Origin: Alphaproteobacteria bacterium
GTDB lineage: Bacteria; Bacteroidota; Bacteroidia; Bacteroidales; FEN-979
DNA length: 64,000 nt
Reading direction: 5' to 3'
NCBI GenBank assembly: GCA_009928665.1
Contig: SACF01000012.1
Coordinates: forward strand, 1 to 64,000
Positions within the stretch are counted from its first letter, which is position 1. Each line of letters begins with the position of its first letter. The notes beneath the pieces were generated by a model. The model did no database searches. It saw only the letters and a program-made list of their open reading frames with translations, and had not been told where the DNA came from. Shown piece by piece: positions 7,569-16,406 of this stretch. A program made the translations under genes and the position numbers.

Positions 7569-10484
7569 TTAGCCTTTCTTTTTCAGGAAGGTGTCAATTT
7601 TGCGCAGGAGTGCCCTGCGGTCGAGGGGTTTGGTAACATAATCATCAAAGCCTTTTTCGTTTCCTTTTTCCTGGTCTCCGGGATGTGCAAATGCAGTTTG
7701 GGCAATAATGATTACGGAAGGGAATTTCGATTTGATTTCATGGCATAGATCTGTACCGCTGACGTCGGGTAACCGGATGTCGAGCAATATCAGATCGATG
7801 GTATCCATGACAGGGTACAGATCACGAACCTCTTTTCCGGTAACGGCTGTCGCCAGTTCTGCACCGGCATGGCTCAGGATCGTGACCAGGTAGTCGAGGT
7901 TAGATGGCTCATCTTCAACCACCAGGATTTTTTTGCCAGGCCAGGTGTATCGTACTTCTTCAGGTTGTACAGATAATGGAATGCTCTCCGGTTGTTTTAT
8001 TACCGGTACTGCTTCGGCCGGAAATGTAAAGATAAACTGGCTTCCCGAACCGGGAGCCGAATCAACACGGATCGTCCCGCCAAGCAAGGCTACCGATCCC
8101 TTGCAGATGGAAAGACCGAGCCCTGTTCCGCCATACTGGTGGATATCACGAATTTCCGCCTGACGAAAACTATCAAAGATCACTTTCTGGTTTTCCGGGG
8201 ATATACCGATTCCCGAATCGCGCACAAAACCGGTAACAACGGAATGTTCATCGGTGCGGTAACCGAACCAAATTTCACCTTTGTGTGTGAACTTTATGGC
8301 ATTTTCGAGGAGATTCGAAAAAATCTGCCGGATGACGTACCCGTCGGAAATGATTCTTGTATAGTTATGATCTGTTTTCTCAATTATTAACCGGACTTCC
8401 GTTTTGTGGTTTTTTAAAAGTTTCTGGTTGAATATTACTGAGAGTTCATCCATCATTTCATCAAGATCCACCTGGCTTTTTACCAGTTGGACAGTGCCCG
8501 ATTCAAGCCGCGACATTTCGAGGATATCATTTACAAGGTGCAGCAGGTCGTCGGAACGGGTCTTGATGATTTCGATGTACTTTTCGCGCTCCTGCTCCGG
8601 GATGTCAGGTTCGCCCAGCAACGATGAGAATCCCACGATTGCATTCATCGGTGTCCGGATCTCATGGCTCATGTTGGCCAGAAAGGATGATTTTAACCGG
8701 TCGCTTTCAAGGGCTTTTTCCATGGCTGTCTCCAGATCGGAGGTGCGTTGTTTGACTATTCGCGCAAGGGTAATATGTTTGTTTTGGATAGAGCGGATAA
8801 AGAAAGTGGTAATGCCGGTAAATAATATTCCGATTAAAAAAATCATCCAGGAGTTGGGAACTGTATTTGCCTTCTGGTTCAATGTTTCGCTGTATGTAAT
8901 TAGGGCATAGGATTTTCCGAACATAAAGAGCGGGGCTATATAATGGAACCCGTTTCTTTTGTAATCCTCCAAATCGAATTCTTTATTCCGGTTCTCAGGT
9001 GTAAGAGGTTCAGAAATTCTTACAGGATTTGGTTTGTGGGTCAGGTCTACCAGGTCAATGTCGAGTTGCGGGCCAAGAACGGAATTCGACTTCATTGCAT
9101 TTTGTATAATTACAGAAACATTGACCAGTGCGCCGATAAAGCTACTGTCGATTTTGGCGGCTCTGTCTGATTCCGGAATGGATGTGTTTAAAGTCTTGAA
9201 GACCGGGTCGAGGGCGAGAATGGTTGAGTTATCGAAAACAGTACGATAGTTTTCATCGTGTTCCACCCCTGTGGTCATTTTACTGTTCAATGCATATTCC
9301 ATGGCAGCAGAAACACCGGGAATCGAAGCGAGATCGAAACCGGGAGCCAGAACAGGGATTCCGGAAGAGTCGGCGAAGCAAACCGGATAGTAAATATCTC
9401 TGATGCCGGCAGGCCCGATAGTTCCCCCGGGATGATACTCCAGTAAAGTGCCCGGGTTTCTGGTGAAACGAAGATTGTTTTTCTCAAAAAGCGCTTTTTG
9501 GTATCTGCCAACTCTGGGAACCCAGAAAAATTTTGCAGCTATTTTATTGAATCCTGAAGATGTAGTAAAATTGAAAAATTCGTCAGGCTCTACGGTTCTG
9601 CTGTTGATAAAAAATGTCTCAAGCGTCAGCAATTCTTGGTTTACTTTAATAAATTCCTTTCTGACGGCATCGATTTCTGAATTGGACTTGATCCTGAACA
9701 GGTAATTATTCTCCCTGGTCTCAGATCCTTTGACGGTAAATAAGGCAACCAGGGTCACCAGCCCCCCGACAATAGCGGTCAGATAGGTCTCAATATGCCG
9801 GAATTTCATTTTTGATTCATCGGGAAGCCGGTTCCGGTAGCGTATCAGGTAAAATCCTGTACCCAGTAAAAGCAGAAGAATGATCATTCCTGCAATTGGT
9901 TGTATTCTGGCTTTGGCAATGGCGCTTTGCAGTTCCTCTGCCATGATATCAATTCCGATCACGATGAGTACCTTGCCGGTCGAAGGATCAAAAACCGGTG
10001 CCATACCCGAAATAAACGTTCCATATTCATCCGTAACAGGACCTGTAACCACAGGCTTTCCGTCATTAAATATCTTAAAATCAGCTTCTTCGGGTTGTTC
10101 GTAAATAGTACCCGGGGGACCTGCTCCCATCGGATCGCCCTCGGGATAGTTCTCCGGACCGAAAACAATATCGGATCCTTTCAGAGCCATACTGTATATT
10201 CCCCTTTGCCGGATAAGTTTTCCATAGGCTATCATCTGGGATCGGATCTGCTGGTACTCCGGAAGTTTATAGTCGGAACCCGTAAAAGTCAGTTTTTTAA
10301 CCAGCACCGGGTTGATTGTCTGAGCAATTTCCACAGTCTGGATCAGGATATCCTCGCGTATCCTCCGGTCAACTTCTTTACAACGCCAGCGGGTAAAAAG
10401 GCTTCCTGATACCACCACAATCACCATTGCGGTAATAAGAATGAAAAGGGAAATTCTTTCGTTTCTTCTTAAAAGTGGCATCAC
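7569..10484 (-). CDS. Hybrid sensor histidine kinase with dCACHE-like and CHASE-type sensory regions and receiver domain
   Basis: 971 residues. A first TM (about 11-31) leads to a periplasmic domain (34-195) with dCACHE/PAS-like features (GPVTDEYGTFISGMAPVFD). TM2 (about 197-216) and TM3 (about 234-251) frame a short cytoplasmic loop, then a second extracytoplasmic region (252-540) resembling a CHASE domain (LETFFINSRTVEPDEF, FFWVPRV). TM4 is at about 546-563. The kinase core has H-box SHEIRTP with His607, N-box around Asn728, and the GIGIS and GTGLGLSI ATP-lid motifs. A receiver domain (851-970) carries the phospho-acceptor Asp902 in LILLDIRLPD. It lies 82 bases downstream of the cytochrome cluster on the same strand and could sense a signal relevant to it; this is inference. 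Confidence 0.9.
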   Translation of the reverse strand: MMPLLRRNERISLFILITAMVIVVVSGSLFTRWRCKEVDRRIREDILIQTVEIAQTINPVLVKKLTFTGSDYKLPEYQQIRSQMIAYGKLIRQRGIYSMALKGSDIVFGPENYPEGDPMGAGPPGTIYEQPEEADFKIFNDGKPVVTGPVTDEYGTFISGMAPVFDPSTGKVLIVIGIDIMAEELQSAIAKARIQPIAGMIILLLLLGTGFYLIRYRNRLPDESKMKFRHIETYLTAIVGGLVTLVALFTVKGSETRENNYLFRIKSNSEIDAVRKEFIKVNQELLTLETFFINSRTVEPDEFFNFTTSSGFNKIAAKFFWVPRVGRYQKALFEKNNLRFTRNPGTLLEYHPGGTIGPAGIRDIYYPVCFADSSGIPVLAPGFDLASIPGVSAAMEYALNSKMTTGVEHDENYRTVFDNSTILALDPVFKTLNTSIPESDRAAKIDSSFIGALVNVSVIIQNAMKSNSVLGPQLDIDLVDLTHKPNPVRISEPLTPENRNKEFDLEDYKRNGFHYIAPLFMFGKSYALITYSETLNQKANTVPNSWMIFLIGILFTGITTFFIRSIQNKHITLARIVKQRTSDLETAMEKALESDRLKSSFLANMSHEIRTPMNAIVGFSSLLGEPDIPEQEREKYIEIIKTRSDDLLHLVNDILEMSRLESGTVQLVKSQVDLDEMMDELSVIFNQKLLKNHKTEVRLIIEKTDHNYTRIISDGYVIRQIFSNLLENAIKFTHKGEIWFGYRTDEHSVVTGFVRDSGIGISPENQKVIFDSFRQAEIRDIHQYGGTGLGLSICKGSVALLGGTIRVDSAPGSGSQFIFTFPAEAVPVIKQPESIPLSVQPEEVRYTWPGKKILVVEDEPSNLDYLVTILSHAGAELATAVTGKEVRDLYPVMDTIDLILLDIRLPDVSGTDLCHEIKSKFPSVIIIAQTAFAHPGDQEKGNEKGFDDYVTKPLDRRALLRKIDTFLKKKG

Positions 10485-10566
10485 CGGGTTGTGTTGAACA
10501 GGAAAACTAAATGCGAACCAAAGTTCAGATAAAAAAATCAGACTTCAAAAAAAACATGCTGGGTTA

Positions 10567-12246
10567 TCAGAAGTTCACACGGAGCTGCGCATAAATACGT
10601 TGAAACCTTCGGTCAGGTTCAAAAGTCCCTTCATAATAGGCTGTCAGTATCAGTCTTTTGATAATTCGCCACGAAATGTTTACTTCTGCAATATTTTGAA
10701 CCAGGGAGGCATCCGAATACACATAGTTGTAGCCGACATATTTGTATCCGGCTCCCAGGGAGAATATTCCATTGGCAAAATCCCGTGCCATTGTGATACC
10801 GTAAATATTAGCCCCTAAGTAACCGGTCTTAAGAAGGGTCACGGAGGCGGAAGCATCAACAAGGATACCGGGTATCCGGTTGTAGGTGATATAGCCGGTA
10901 AAGTTGCCGGAGGGCCTGGGATCTTCTTTCTGAAACCGGTATCCCCCTGCCAGTCCGATGGTCAGTTTACGCGCCGGCCGTATCATTGCCTGAAGCAGGT
11001 ATCCCTGTGTTGCCTGTGGATCTGTTAATTTTTCAAGCTCGGTTTTCCAGGTCTCATAAAAGATCACTTGCTGTCGCGAGCTGTATGAGAACGCCACCGT
11101 AAGTTGTTTGATGATACGGTAGTTCAGACCCAGGTACAGGTTGGTGAGTCGGAAGGTACCGGAAGGTTGCCATACACTGTCCTGCTCATTGTAAACCTGA
11201 CTGAAAAGATCAAATTCCGCGGTACCGTTAAAGGTCAGGTTTTTTAACAAGGAGTTGAAATGTTGTAAATAGAGAAACCTACGGTCGGTTTTCCAGGAAT
11301 TGGTTTGCTCCATGATTGCAAGGGTCGTTTGCATAACGCCGTTTTTACCGCTGTAATCGTGGCCGATGTATCCGCCGAATTGGAAGAGGTTAAAGTTGAA
11401 TCCGTACGTTGCGTAATCAGGCCTCCATCCCGCCAGGATTCCCACGGTAAACGGACGGAACTTAACTTCCGCCTGAATTCCGTCATGGGCCCCCAGGTTC
11501 GTCATTCGGGGATTGATCTTACGACCGATCAGAACCGATCCCGATCGGCCGAATTGGTATTTCAGGGCAAACCTGTATATTTTCAGGTTGTTAAAGAGGT
11601 TATCGGGAACCTCGTTCCACTGTTTCGGGTTCTGGATCCAGGAAAGGTAAGCTTCTGCCGAAAGGTTCGTATTCCCGATATTTCTTGCATCCAATGCAAA
11701 GGTGTATTTCATTCTCAGGTTATTGTCAGCAGGACTGTCGGAAAAATTCGCATAAGAGGAAACCGACAAACTTCCATGTATCTGTTGGCGGGACTTTTGA
11801 ATCTTATTCTCTTTGATATTAGCTGAATCCGGTGGTAAAGAAGGGTACACTGTTCCGGCCTGACCGGGTAACGGGATCGAATCACGCTCTTTCATGGGGT
11901 CCGTTTTTAACGGATCGGCCGGGGCGGTAATAACCCGGTCCGGTTTCGGTTGTCCCGGCCGGTAAATGATTGTGTCAGTAACTTTTGGTTTAAACCCGGG
12001 AACCGGAGTACACAGGCAGGAAACGGAGGATCGCTCTTTTACGACCAATGCGGGCCGGAGTTGTTGATCCTTCCTGGTGTACAGCGTATCGCCGGCTGAT
12101 ATCGGTAATGCAGATTGAAATTTCACATACACATGCTGAGAAGTGATGTATGAAATGACACCGGTAGTTTCAGCGGTGGTTTGTGCACGGGCGAGATAGC
12201 TAACGAAGCTCAGGATCAGAATAGTGAATATGCGCGCCTGATTCAT
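10567..12246 (-). CDS. Outer-membrane beta-barrel protein of the multiheme cytochrome cluster
   Basis: 559 residues from ATG 12246, which gives a clean signal peptide (ILILSFVSYLARAQ). After it comes a small beta-rich domain (about 23-100) ending in a CLC motif, a proline-rich linker (about 105-160), and then a long run of alternating aromatic strands to the C-terminal VNF, i.e. an outer-membrane barrel. The frame is open to 12582, but that extension runs antisense-free through the 16-heme cytochrome gene in another frame and has no signal peptide, so it is rejected. The start lies 4 bases after the cytochrome stop, so the two are probably cotranscribed. It contains no CxxCH. By position it could be the porin part of a porin-cytochrome conduit, as MtrB-type proteins are, but I see no MtrB sequence signature. 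Confidence 0.75.
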   Translation of the reverse strand: MNQARIFTILILSFVSYLARAQTTAETTGVISYITSQHVYVKFQSALPISAGDTLYTRKDQQLRPALVVKERSSVSCLCTPVPGFKPKVTDTIIYRPGQPKPDRVITAPADPLKTDPMKERDSIPLPGQAGTVYPSLPPDSANIKENKIQKSRQQIHGSLSVSSYANFSDSPADNNLRMKYTFALDARNIGNTNLSAEAYLSWIQNPKQWNEVPDNLFNNLKIYRFALKYQFGRSGSVLIGRKINPRMTNLGAHDGIQAEVKFRPFTVGILAGWRPDYATYGFNFNLFQFGGYIGHDYSGKNGVMQTTLAIMEQTNSWKTDRRFLYLQHFNSLLKNLTFNGTAEFDLFSQVYNEQDSVWQPSGTFRLTNLYLGLNYRIIKQLTVAFSYSSRQQVIFYETWKTELEKLTDPQATQGYLLQAMIRPARKLTIGLAGGYRFQKEDPRPSGNFTGYITYNRIPGILVDASASVTLLKTGYLGANIYGITMARDFANGIFSLGAGYKYVGYNYVYSDASLVQNIAEVNISWRIIKRLILTAYYEGTFEPDRRFQRIYAQLRVNF

Positions 12247-12250
12247 GGGA

Positions 12251-13540
12251 TCATTCCATTTTTTTATTTGACCTGGCCGGCTTGAGTTTCCCGCCACTGC
12301 CGGTCGGATGACATTGAAAACAGGCCTGACTGTTGTACGAATATCCGCCAACATCCTGGTGCTCATCATCCATATCCTGTTTGTTGTGTTCGTGACAATC
12401 GATACAACTGAAGGTCTGGTAATTTGACGGATTTGTATGACATTCTGAGCATAGAGTCCATTCACCCCGGTGCTTCCCCGAATAGATCGGAAAATATTGA
12501 CCATCATGGTTGAAAGTCGATGGAATCCAGGAGTTTTGATTATGACATGCCGGACAATCCGTCGGGAATTGGGCAACAGCATGCGATGGGTTGGTGGTCT
12601 GATTGTAGTCGTTCAGATGGCATCCGACACAGGTATTGGGTGTGTTTGTGTAGTTGTTGTTGTGACAGCGGATGCATTCGTTCGCTATGGTTGCGTGGGC
12701 TCCAACAAGAGGATAATAATTGTTGTGGATGGCAAAGGTAGCCGGTCGCCACCCGGGAATAGTCGTGTGACAATCGCCGCAGGTGACTGGGATTTGAGCA
12801 GCAGCGTGATTCGGGTTGGTGGTCGCGTTGTAAGCAGCCTGATGGCAGGCCTCGCAGGCCCTGGGGGTATTTGCGAAATTCCCGCCCGGATGGCATTTGT
12901 TGCAATCGCTGATGGCATGACCCTCGGTTAGCGGAAAAAAGCTATGGTCGGGTACGGCGCCTGTCCAGTCAAACTTGCTCACCGAATGGCATTCGGCACA
13001 ATTGGTCGGATAATTTCCTTTTACATGATCGGGACCCGTGGTAGCATAATAATCATCACTGTGGCAATCGAAACAGGTGACTCCGAGTGGTTGGAAGTCC
13101 AGCAACGAAGCCGATTTATGACACACAGAGCAATCGGTCGTATAATGGGGGCCCAGGAGCGGAAACCGCGACCGCTGATGAATGACCGTGATGTTGTTTA
13201 TGATCCAGGAGTCAGCGGTGTGACATCGCTGGCAGTCGGGGCCTACCGTCTGGTTATGTACGTCGGTATGGCATCCCGCGCATTCGACAGTGGCCTCAGA
13301 AAAAACCAATGTCGCGTGACACTGCCGGCAGTTAACGCTCCGGTGCTGCCCGGTAAGCGGAAACGCGGTTTTATTATGATCAAAGGCGTAAATCTCTTTA
13401 TCGAGATGCCAGCCTTTTGAACTATGGCAAAGGGAACAGGCATAAGAAAAGCCTTTTCCGTGTGGAGATTCTGAAATCAGGCTGGCGAAAGCATATACAA
13501 ATACTCCCAGGCCGAGGAAGATCAATGACAGTTTTCGCAT
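12251..13540 (-). CDS. Secreted 16-heme c-type cytochrome
   Basis: 429 residues from ATG 13540, which starts directly at a signal peptide (LSLIFLGLGVFVYAFASL). I count 16 CxxCH heme-binding motifs (CSLCH, CRQCH, CAGCH, CQRCH, CSVCH, CFDCH, CAECH, CNKCH, CEACH, CGDCH, CIRCH, CVGCH, CPACH, CSECH, CIDCH, CFQCH). A recurrent element, F-x-H-x(4)-[FY]-P-L-x-G-x-H, precedes about every second motif, giving a tandem modular build. It overlaps the preceding fusion gene by 19 bases. A longer in-frame start at 13603 would sit inside that gene and lacks a leader, so it is not used. The protein should be periplasmic or exported and carry electrons between its neighbours' products. Confidence 0.9.
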   Translation of the reverse strand: MRKLSLIFLGLGVFVYAFASLISESPHGKGFSYACSLCHSSKGWHLDKEIYAFDHNKTAFPLTGQHRSVNCRQCHATLVFSEATVECAGCHTDVHNQTVGPDCQRCHTADSWIINNITVIHQRSRFPLLGPHYTTDCSVCHKSASLLDFQPLGVTCFDCHSDDYYATTGPDHVKGNYPTNCAECHSVSKFDWTGAVPDHSFFPLTEGHAISDCNKCHPGGNFANTPRACEACHQAAYNATTNPNHAAAQIPVTCGDCHTTIPGWRPATFAIHNNYYPLVGAHATIANECIRCHNNNYTNTPNTCVGCHLNDYNQTTNPSHAVAQFPTDCPACHNQNSWIPSTFNHDGQYFPIYSGKHRGEWTLCSECHTNPSNYQTFSCIDCHEHNKQDMDDEHQDVGGYSYNSQACFQCHPTGSGGKLKPARSNKKME

Positions 13541-16404
13541 TTCGATTCTTTTATTTTGTACAGGATGAATACTTGGTTGTTCAGGGACACGGGTTTGTGA
13601 CATTTATAACAGGGTACCTTTTGATGTTGCCCGTCGAGCTTAAAGGAGGTTTTATCATGATCGAACGATCCGATGCTCCAGTGTTCAGGTTTGTGGCAAC
13701 GAAGGCAGTTTGTGGCGCCGCTTTCGTTAAATTGCCCGTAATGGATATCGGTATGACAGTTGGTACAGGCTGATGCAAGGCCGGCAAATTGTTGCTTCGT
13801 TTGCCCGTTTTTTTCTTTTGGAAAATGACAGGAGCGGCAGGTCTGAAGCGCGTGGGCGCCAGTCAGATTAAACCGGGTTTTCCGGTGATCAAAAACGATC
13901 TCGTTCCATTGTTTGGACGTGTGGCAACTCCGGCAGTCGGAGTCGGGATAGAATGCAGCGCTCAGGTATTCTTTGTGAATATCGGTATGACAATCAATGC
14001 ATCGGTTACCAATTCCGCGGAATTCCCATTTCTCTGTTTTTTTATGGCAGGCAATGCATGGTGTCGCGAGATGTGCACCCTGAAGTTTGAAAGCCGTCTG
14101 TTCGTGCCGGTCGATGGTGAAGGAGGATCCCTGAAATCCATTGGTGCTGTGGCAATCTCCGCAATCCCGGACCACCCCCTGAACGACAAATTGTCCGGTA
14201 TGGTAGTCTGAATGGCAATCAACACAACGTCCATGTTTCAAAGGATCGGTCAGATTGCTTTTATGGCATGCCCTGCAGTCTGTCTCGAGATGTTTTCCGG
14301 TCAGTGGAAAGGTGGTTTTAGAGTGATCAAATCCACTGATATTCCGGATCGTCTTAAAGGATACTTCGGTATGGCATCGCGAACATTGTGTTCCGAATTT
14401 GTTTTGATGAACATCCTTATGGCAGTTAGCGCAGCTCCGATGGAGCACACCCGAATACTGCCGGAATGGTTTCCCATTGCGTACCAACGTCTTGTGACAG
14501 GATTCGCAGGGAACGGATTGGTGTTTCCCGATCAGTTTGAATTGTGACCGGTCATGACTGAACTTTACAGCGGGTTTGAAGGAAACATCGCTATGACAAT
14601 CGGTGCAATTTTCCGAAAGGTTTTTCTGGTGATAGTCGGCATGACAGGTGAGGCAGTTTTGTGTCAGTCCAAGATAGGTAACCCGCTTTTTCCTGAGCGG
14701 AAGATTTGAAATGAACGCCGATTTATGGCAATCGGTGCACGTTTTAAAGGCATGGGCGCCGGTCAGTTTGTAACCGGTCAGGTTGTGGTCGAATTTGTTT
14801 TTGTCGAAACGAATGATCTGAAATTGAAGTCCGTGGTGATCGCTGTGGCATCCTGTGCAGTTCTTTCCTTTCACATCCGGCGAAACGTGATATCCCTTGT
14901 TCATGTCGATGCGCGATTTTATTTCCGTATGGCAGGCAAGGCATTTGGCATTGGTCACCTTGTCGCCCAGGGTATGGCACTGGGTGCAGTTGCTCAAACC
15001 TTCGAGATGGGTATGCACTGCTGCCAATTTTCCGGGTGAGATTTGTCCTGATACCGATCCCATGAAGATTAACATCCACAACAGGAGCAAAGCCTCCCCG
15101 AATTTGGTGGTGATCCTGATCCCCGCCTTTTGTAAGAGCCGGGTTGGTAATTCGCCACCTGCAAAGATATAGACCAGATCATTTTTGACGGTCAGGGTAC
15201 CGGGTTGCCCGGAATGGGTAAAGGTGACCTGATCCTTTTCAATATTGACCAGGTTTGTGTTGAATTTTACCTCCACAGCGCCTGAAGCAATTGCTTTGTT
15301 TATCTGATCCTGGTTTTTGGGCTTGATCCTGCTAAAGGCCTCACCCCGGTATGAAAGTACCACCCTGTTTTCGGGAGCCAGCAACAGAGCTGACTCAATG
15401 GCAGCGTCGCCACCTCCGACCACGACAACATCTTTTCCCTTTACCAACTCGGGTTCCGGAAGTCTGTAGGCAACTTTTTCGGATCCTTCGCCCGGTACTC
15501 CGAGTTTCCGTGGCGTCCCTCTGCGACCAATGGCAAGAATTACATATTTTGAAGTAACATGAACACCCGCAAGGGTTTCAATCCTGAAGTGCCCGTCTTC
15601 AGGGACGATCGCTTCAACTTTTGAATTTTCCCGTATTTCGATGTTATTTTTTTGGATCACTTCCGTCCAGAGTGAAAGCAACTCCGATTTACTGGTCTCG
15701 TAAAGTTTTATCTTCCCATAAAGCGGAAGATCCATAGGTGCGGTCATGACCACCTTAGACCGGGGGAAAGTAAAAACGGTACCTCCCAACGTCTCCTGCT
15801 CCAGGGTGAGGCAACGCAGGTTGCATTTTTTGGCTTCAAGACTGGCGGCTATTCCGGCCGGACCCGCCCCGATAATGGTGATATCATATTGTGCATGCTG
15901 CGCAGCGATGCCTTTCCTGACAATATTCCCGACTGCCTGTTTGCCCTGCTCAACCGCGTTGCGAATCAGTCCCATTCCTCCAAGTTCGCCGGCAATGTAG
16001 ATTCCGGGAACATTGGTCTCAAAATCTGGATTGACATGCGGCAATTCCACACCACGGGTTTCGGTTCCGATACATAGAGTTATCGCCTGGGTCGGACATG
16101 CCCGAAAACAAGCCCCGTGTCCAATACAACGCGATGTATTGATTGTGGTTGCTTTCCCGTTTCTGATTCCCAGGATGTCTTTTTCAGGACAGGCAAGAAT
16201 GCAAGCCCCGGTCTGAATACAGGCATCGGGATTTACAACCGGGTGCAGGGAGACCGGTTCAAACAAACCTTCCAGCTTAGCCTGCTCGATCTTTGCCCCG
16301 ATGTTTCGCGAATTTCTTCGTTGTTTCCAAATATACACATGAATCACCGCGGCCGAGATGGAGCCGATCACCCCATAAATTATGACTTCAATAATACTAT
16401 CCAT
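13522..16404 (-). CDS. Fusion: membrane-anchored 4Fe-4S/FAD/NAD(P) oxidoreductase joined to a 20-heme c-type cytochrome
   Basis: 960 residues in one uninterrupted frame. TM1 spans about 5-26 and is followed by KQRRN, which favours a cytoplasmic exit. Residues 57-110 hold two ferredoxin-like motifs, each C-x5-C-x3-CP (Cys62/68/72 and Cys93/99/103); the second Cys of a standard motif is replaced by Thr65 and His96. Residues 173-435 form a two-dinucleotide flavoprotein: IIGAGPAG for FAD (about 177-184) and VVVVGGGDAA for NAD(P) (about 326-335), without a CxxC redox pair. TM2 is short (about 438-453). Residues 473-960 carry 20 CxxCH motifs in repeated modules, the last being the final five residues (CENCH then stop). 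I infer electron transfer between cytoplasmic NAD(P)H and periplasmic hemes. It starts 2 bases after the cytochrome b-like gene stop. Confidence 0.85.
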   Translation of the reverse strand: MDSIIEVIIYGVIGSISAAVIHVYIWKQRRNSRNIGAKIEQAKLEGLFEPVSLHPVVNPDACIQTGACILACPEKDILGIRNGKATTINTSRCIGHGACFRACPTQAITLCIGTETRGVELPHVNPDFETNVPGIYIAGELGGMGLIRNAVEQGKQAVGNIVRKGIAAQHAQYDITIIGAGPAGIAASLEAKKCNLRCLTLEQETLGGTVFTFPRSKVVMTAPMDLPLYGKIKLYETSKSELLSLWTEVIQKNNIEIRENSKVEAIVPEDGHFRIETLAGVHVTSKYVILAIGRRGTPRKLGVPGEGSEKVAYRLPEPELVKGKDVVVVGGGDAAIESALLLAPENRVVLSYRGEAFSRIKPKNQDQINKAIASGAVEVKFNTNLVNIEKDQVTFTHSGQPGTLTVKNDLVYIFAGGELPTRLLQKAGIRITTKFGEALLLLWMLIFMGSVSGQISPGKLAAVHTHLEGLSNCTQCHTLGDKVTNAKCLACHTEIKSRIDMNKGYHVSPDVKGKNCTGCHSDHHGLQFQIIRFDKNKFDHNLTGYKLTGAHAFKTCTDCHKSAFISNLPLRKKRVTYLGLTQNCLTCHADYHQKNLSENCTDCHSDVSFKPAVKFSHDRSQFKLIGKHQSVPCESCHKTLVRNGKPFRQYSGVLHRSCANCHKDVHQNKFGTQCSRCHTEVSFKTIRNISGFDHSKTTFPLTGKHLETDCRACHKSNLTDPLKHGRCVDCHSDYHTGQFVVQGVVRDCGDCHSTNGFQGSSFTIDRHEQTAFKLQGAHLATPCIACHKKTEKWEFRGIGNRCIDCHTDIHKEYLSAAFYPDSDCRSCHTSKQWNEIVFDHRKTRFNLTGAHALQTCRSCHFPKEKNGQTKQQFAGLASACTNCHTDIHYGQFNESGATNCLRCHKPEHWSIGSFDHDKTSFKLDGQHQKVPCYKCHKPVSLNNQVFILYKIKESKCENCH

Positions 16405-16406
16405 GT

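Noticed and set aside
12247..12582. 112-codon N-terminal extension of the outer-membrane barrel gene
   Set aside because: It lies inside the 16-heme cytochrome gene in another frame, and the signal peptide begins only at the ATG 12246.
12470..15172. Long open frames on the plus strand opposite the cytochrome genes
   Set aside because: They are shadow frames produced by the biased codon content of CxxCH-rich DNA. They have no recognisable domains and run antisense to clear genes.
13522..16404. Suspicion that the FAD-cytochrome fusion is an assembly or frameshift artefact
   Set aside because: The frame is uninterrupted and both halves are complete, the hydrophobic seam is in the right place, and topology is self-consistent. 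It is kept as a real fusion but flagged for checking.
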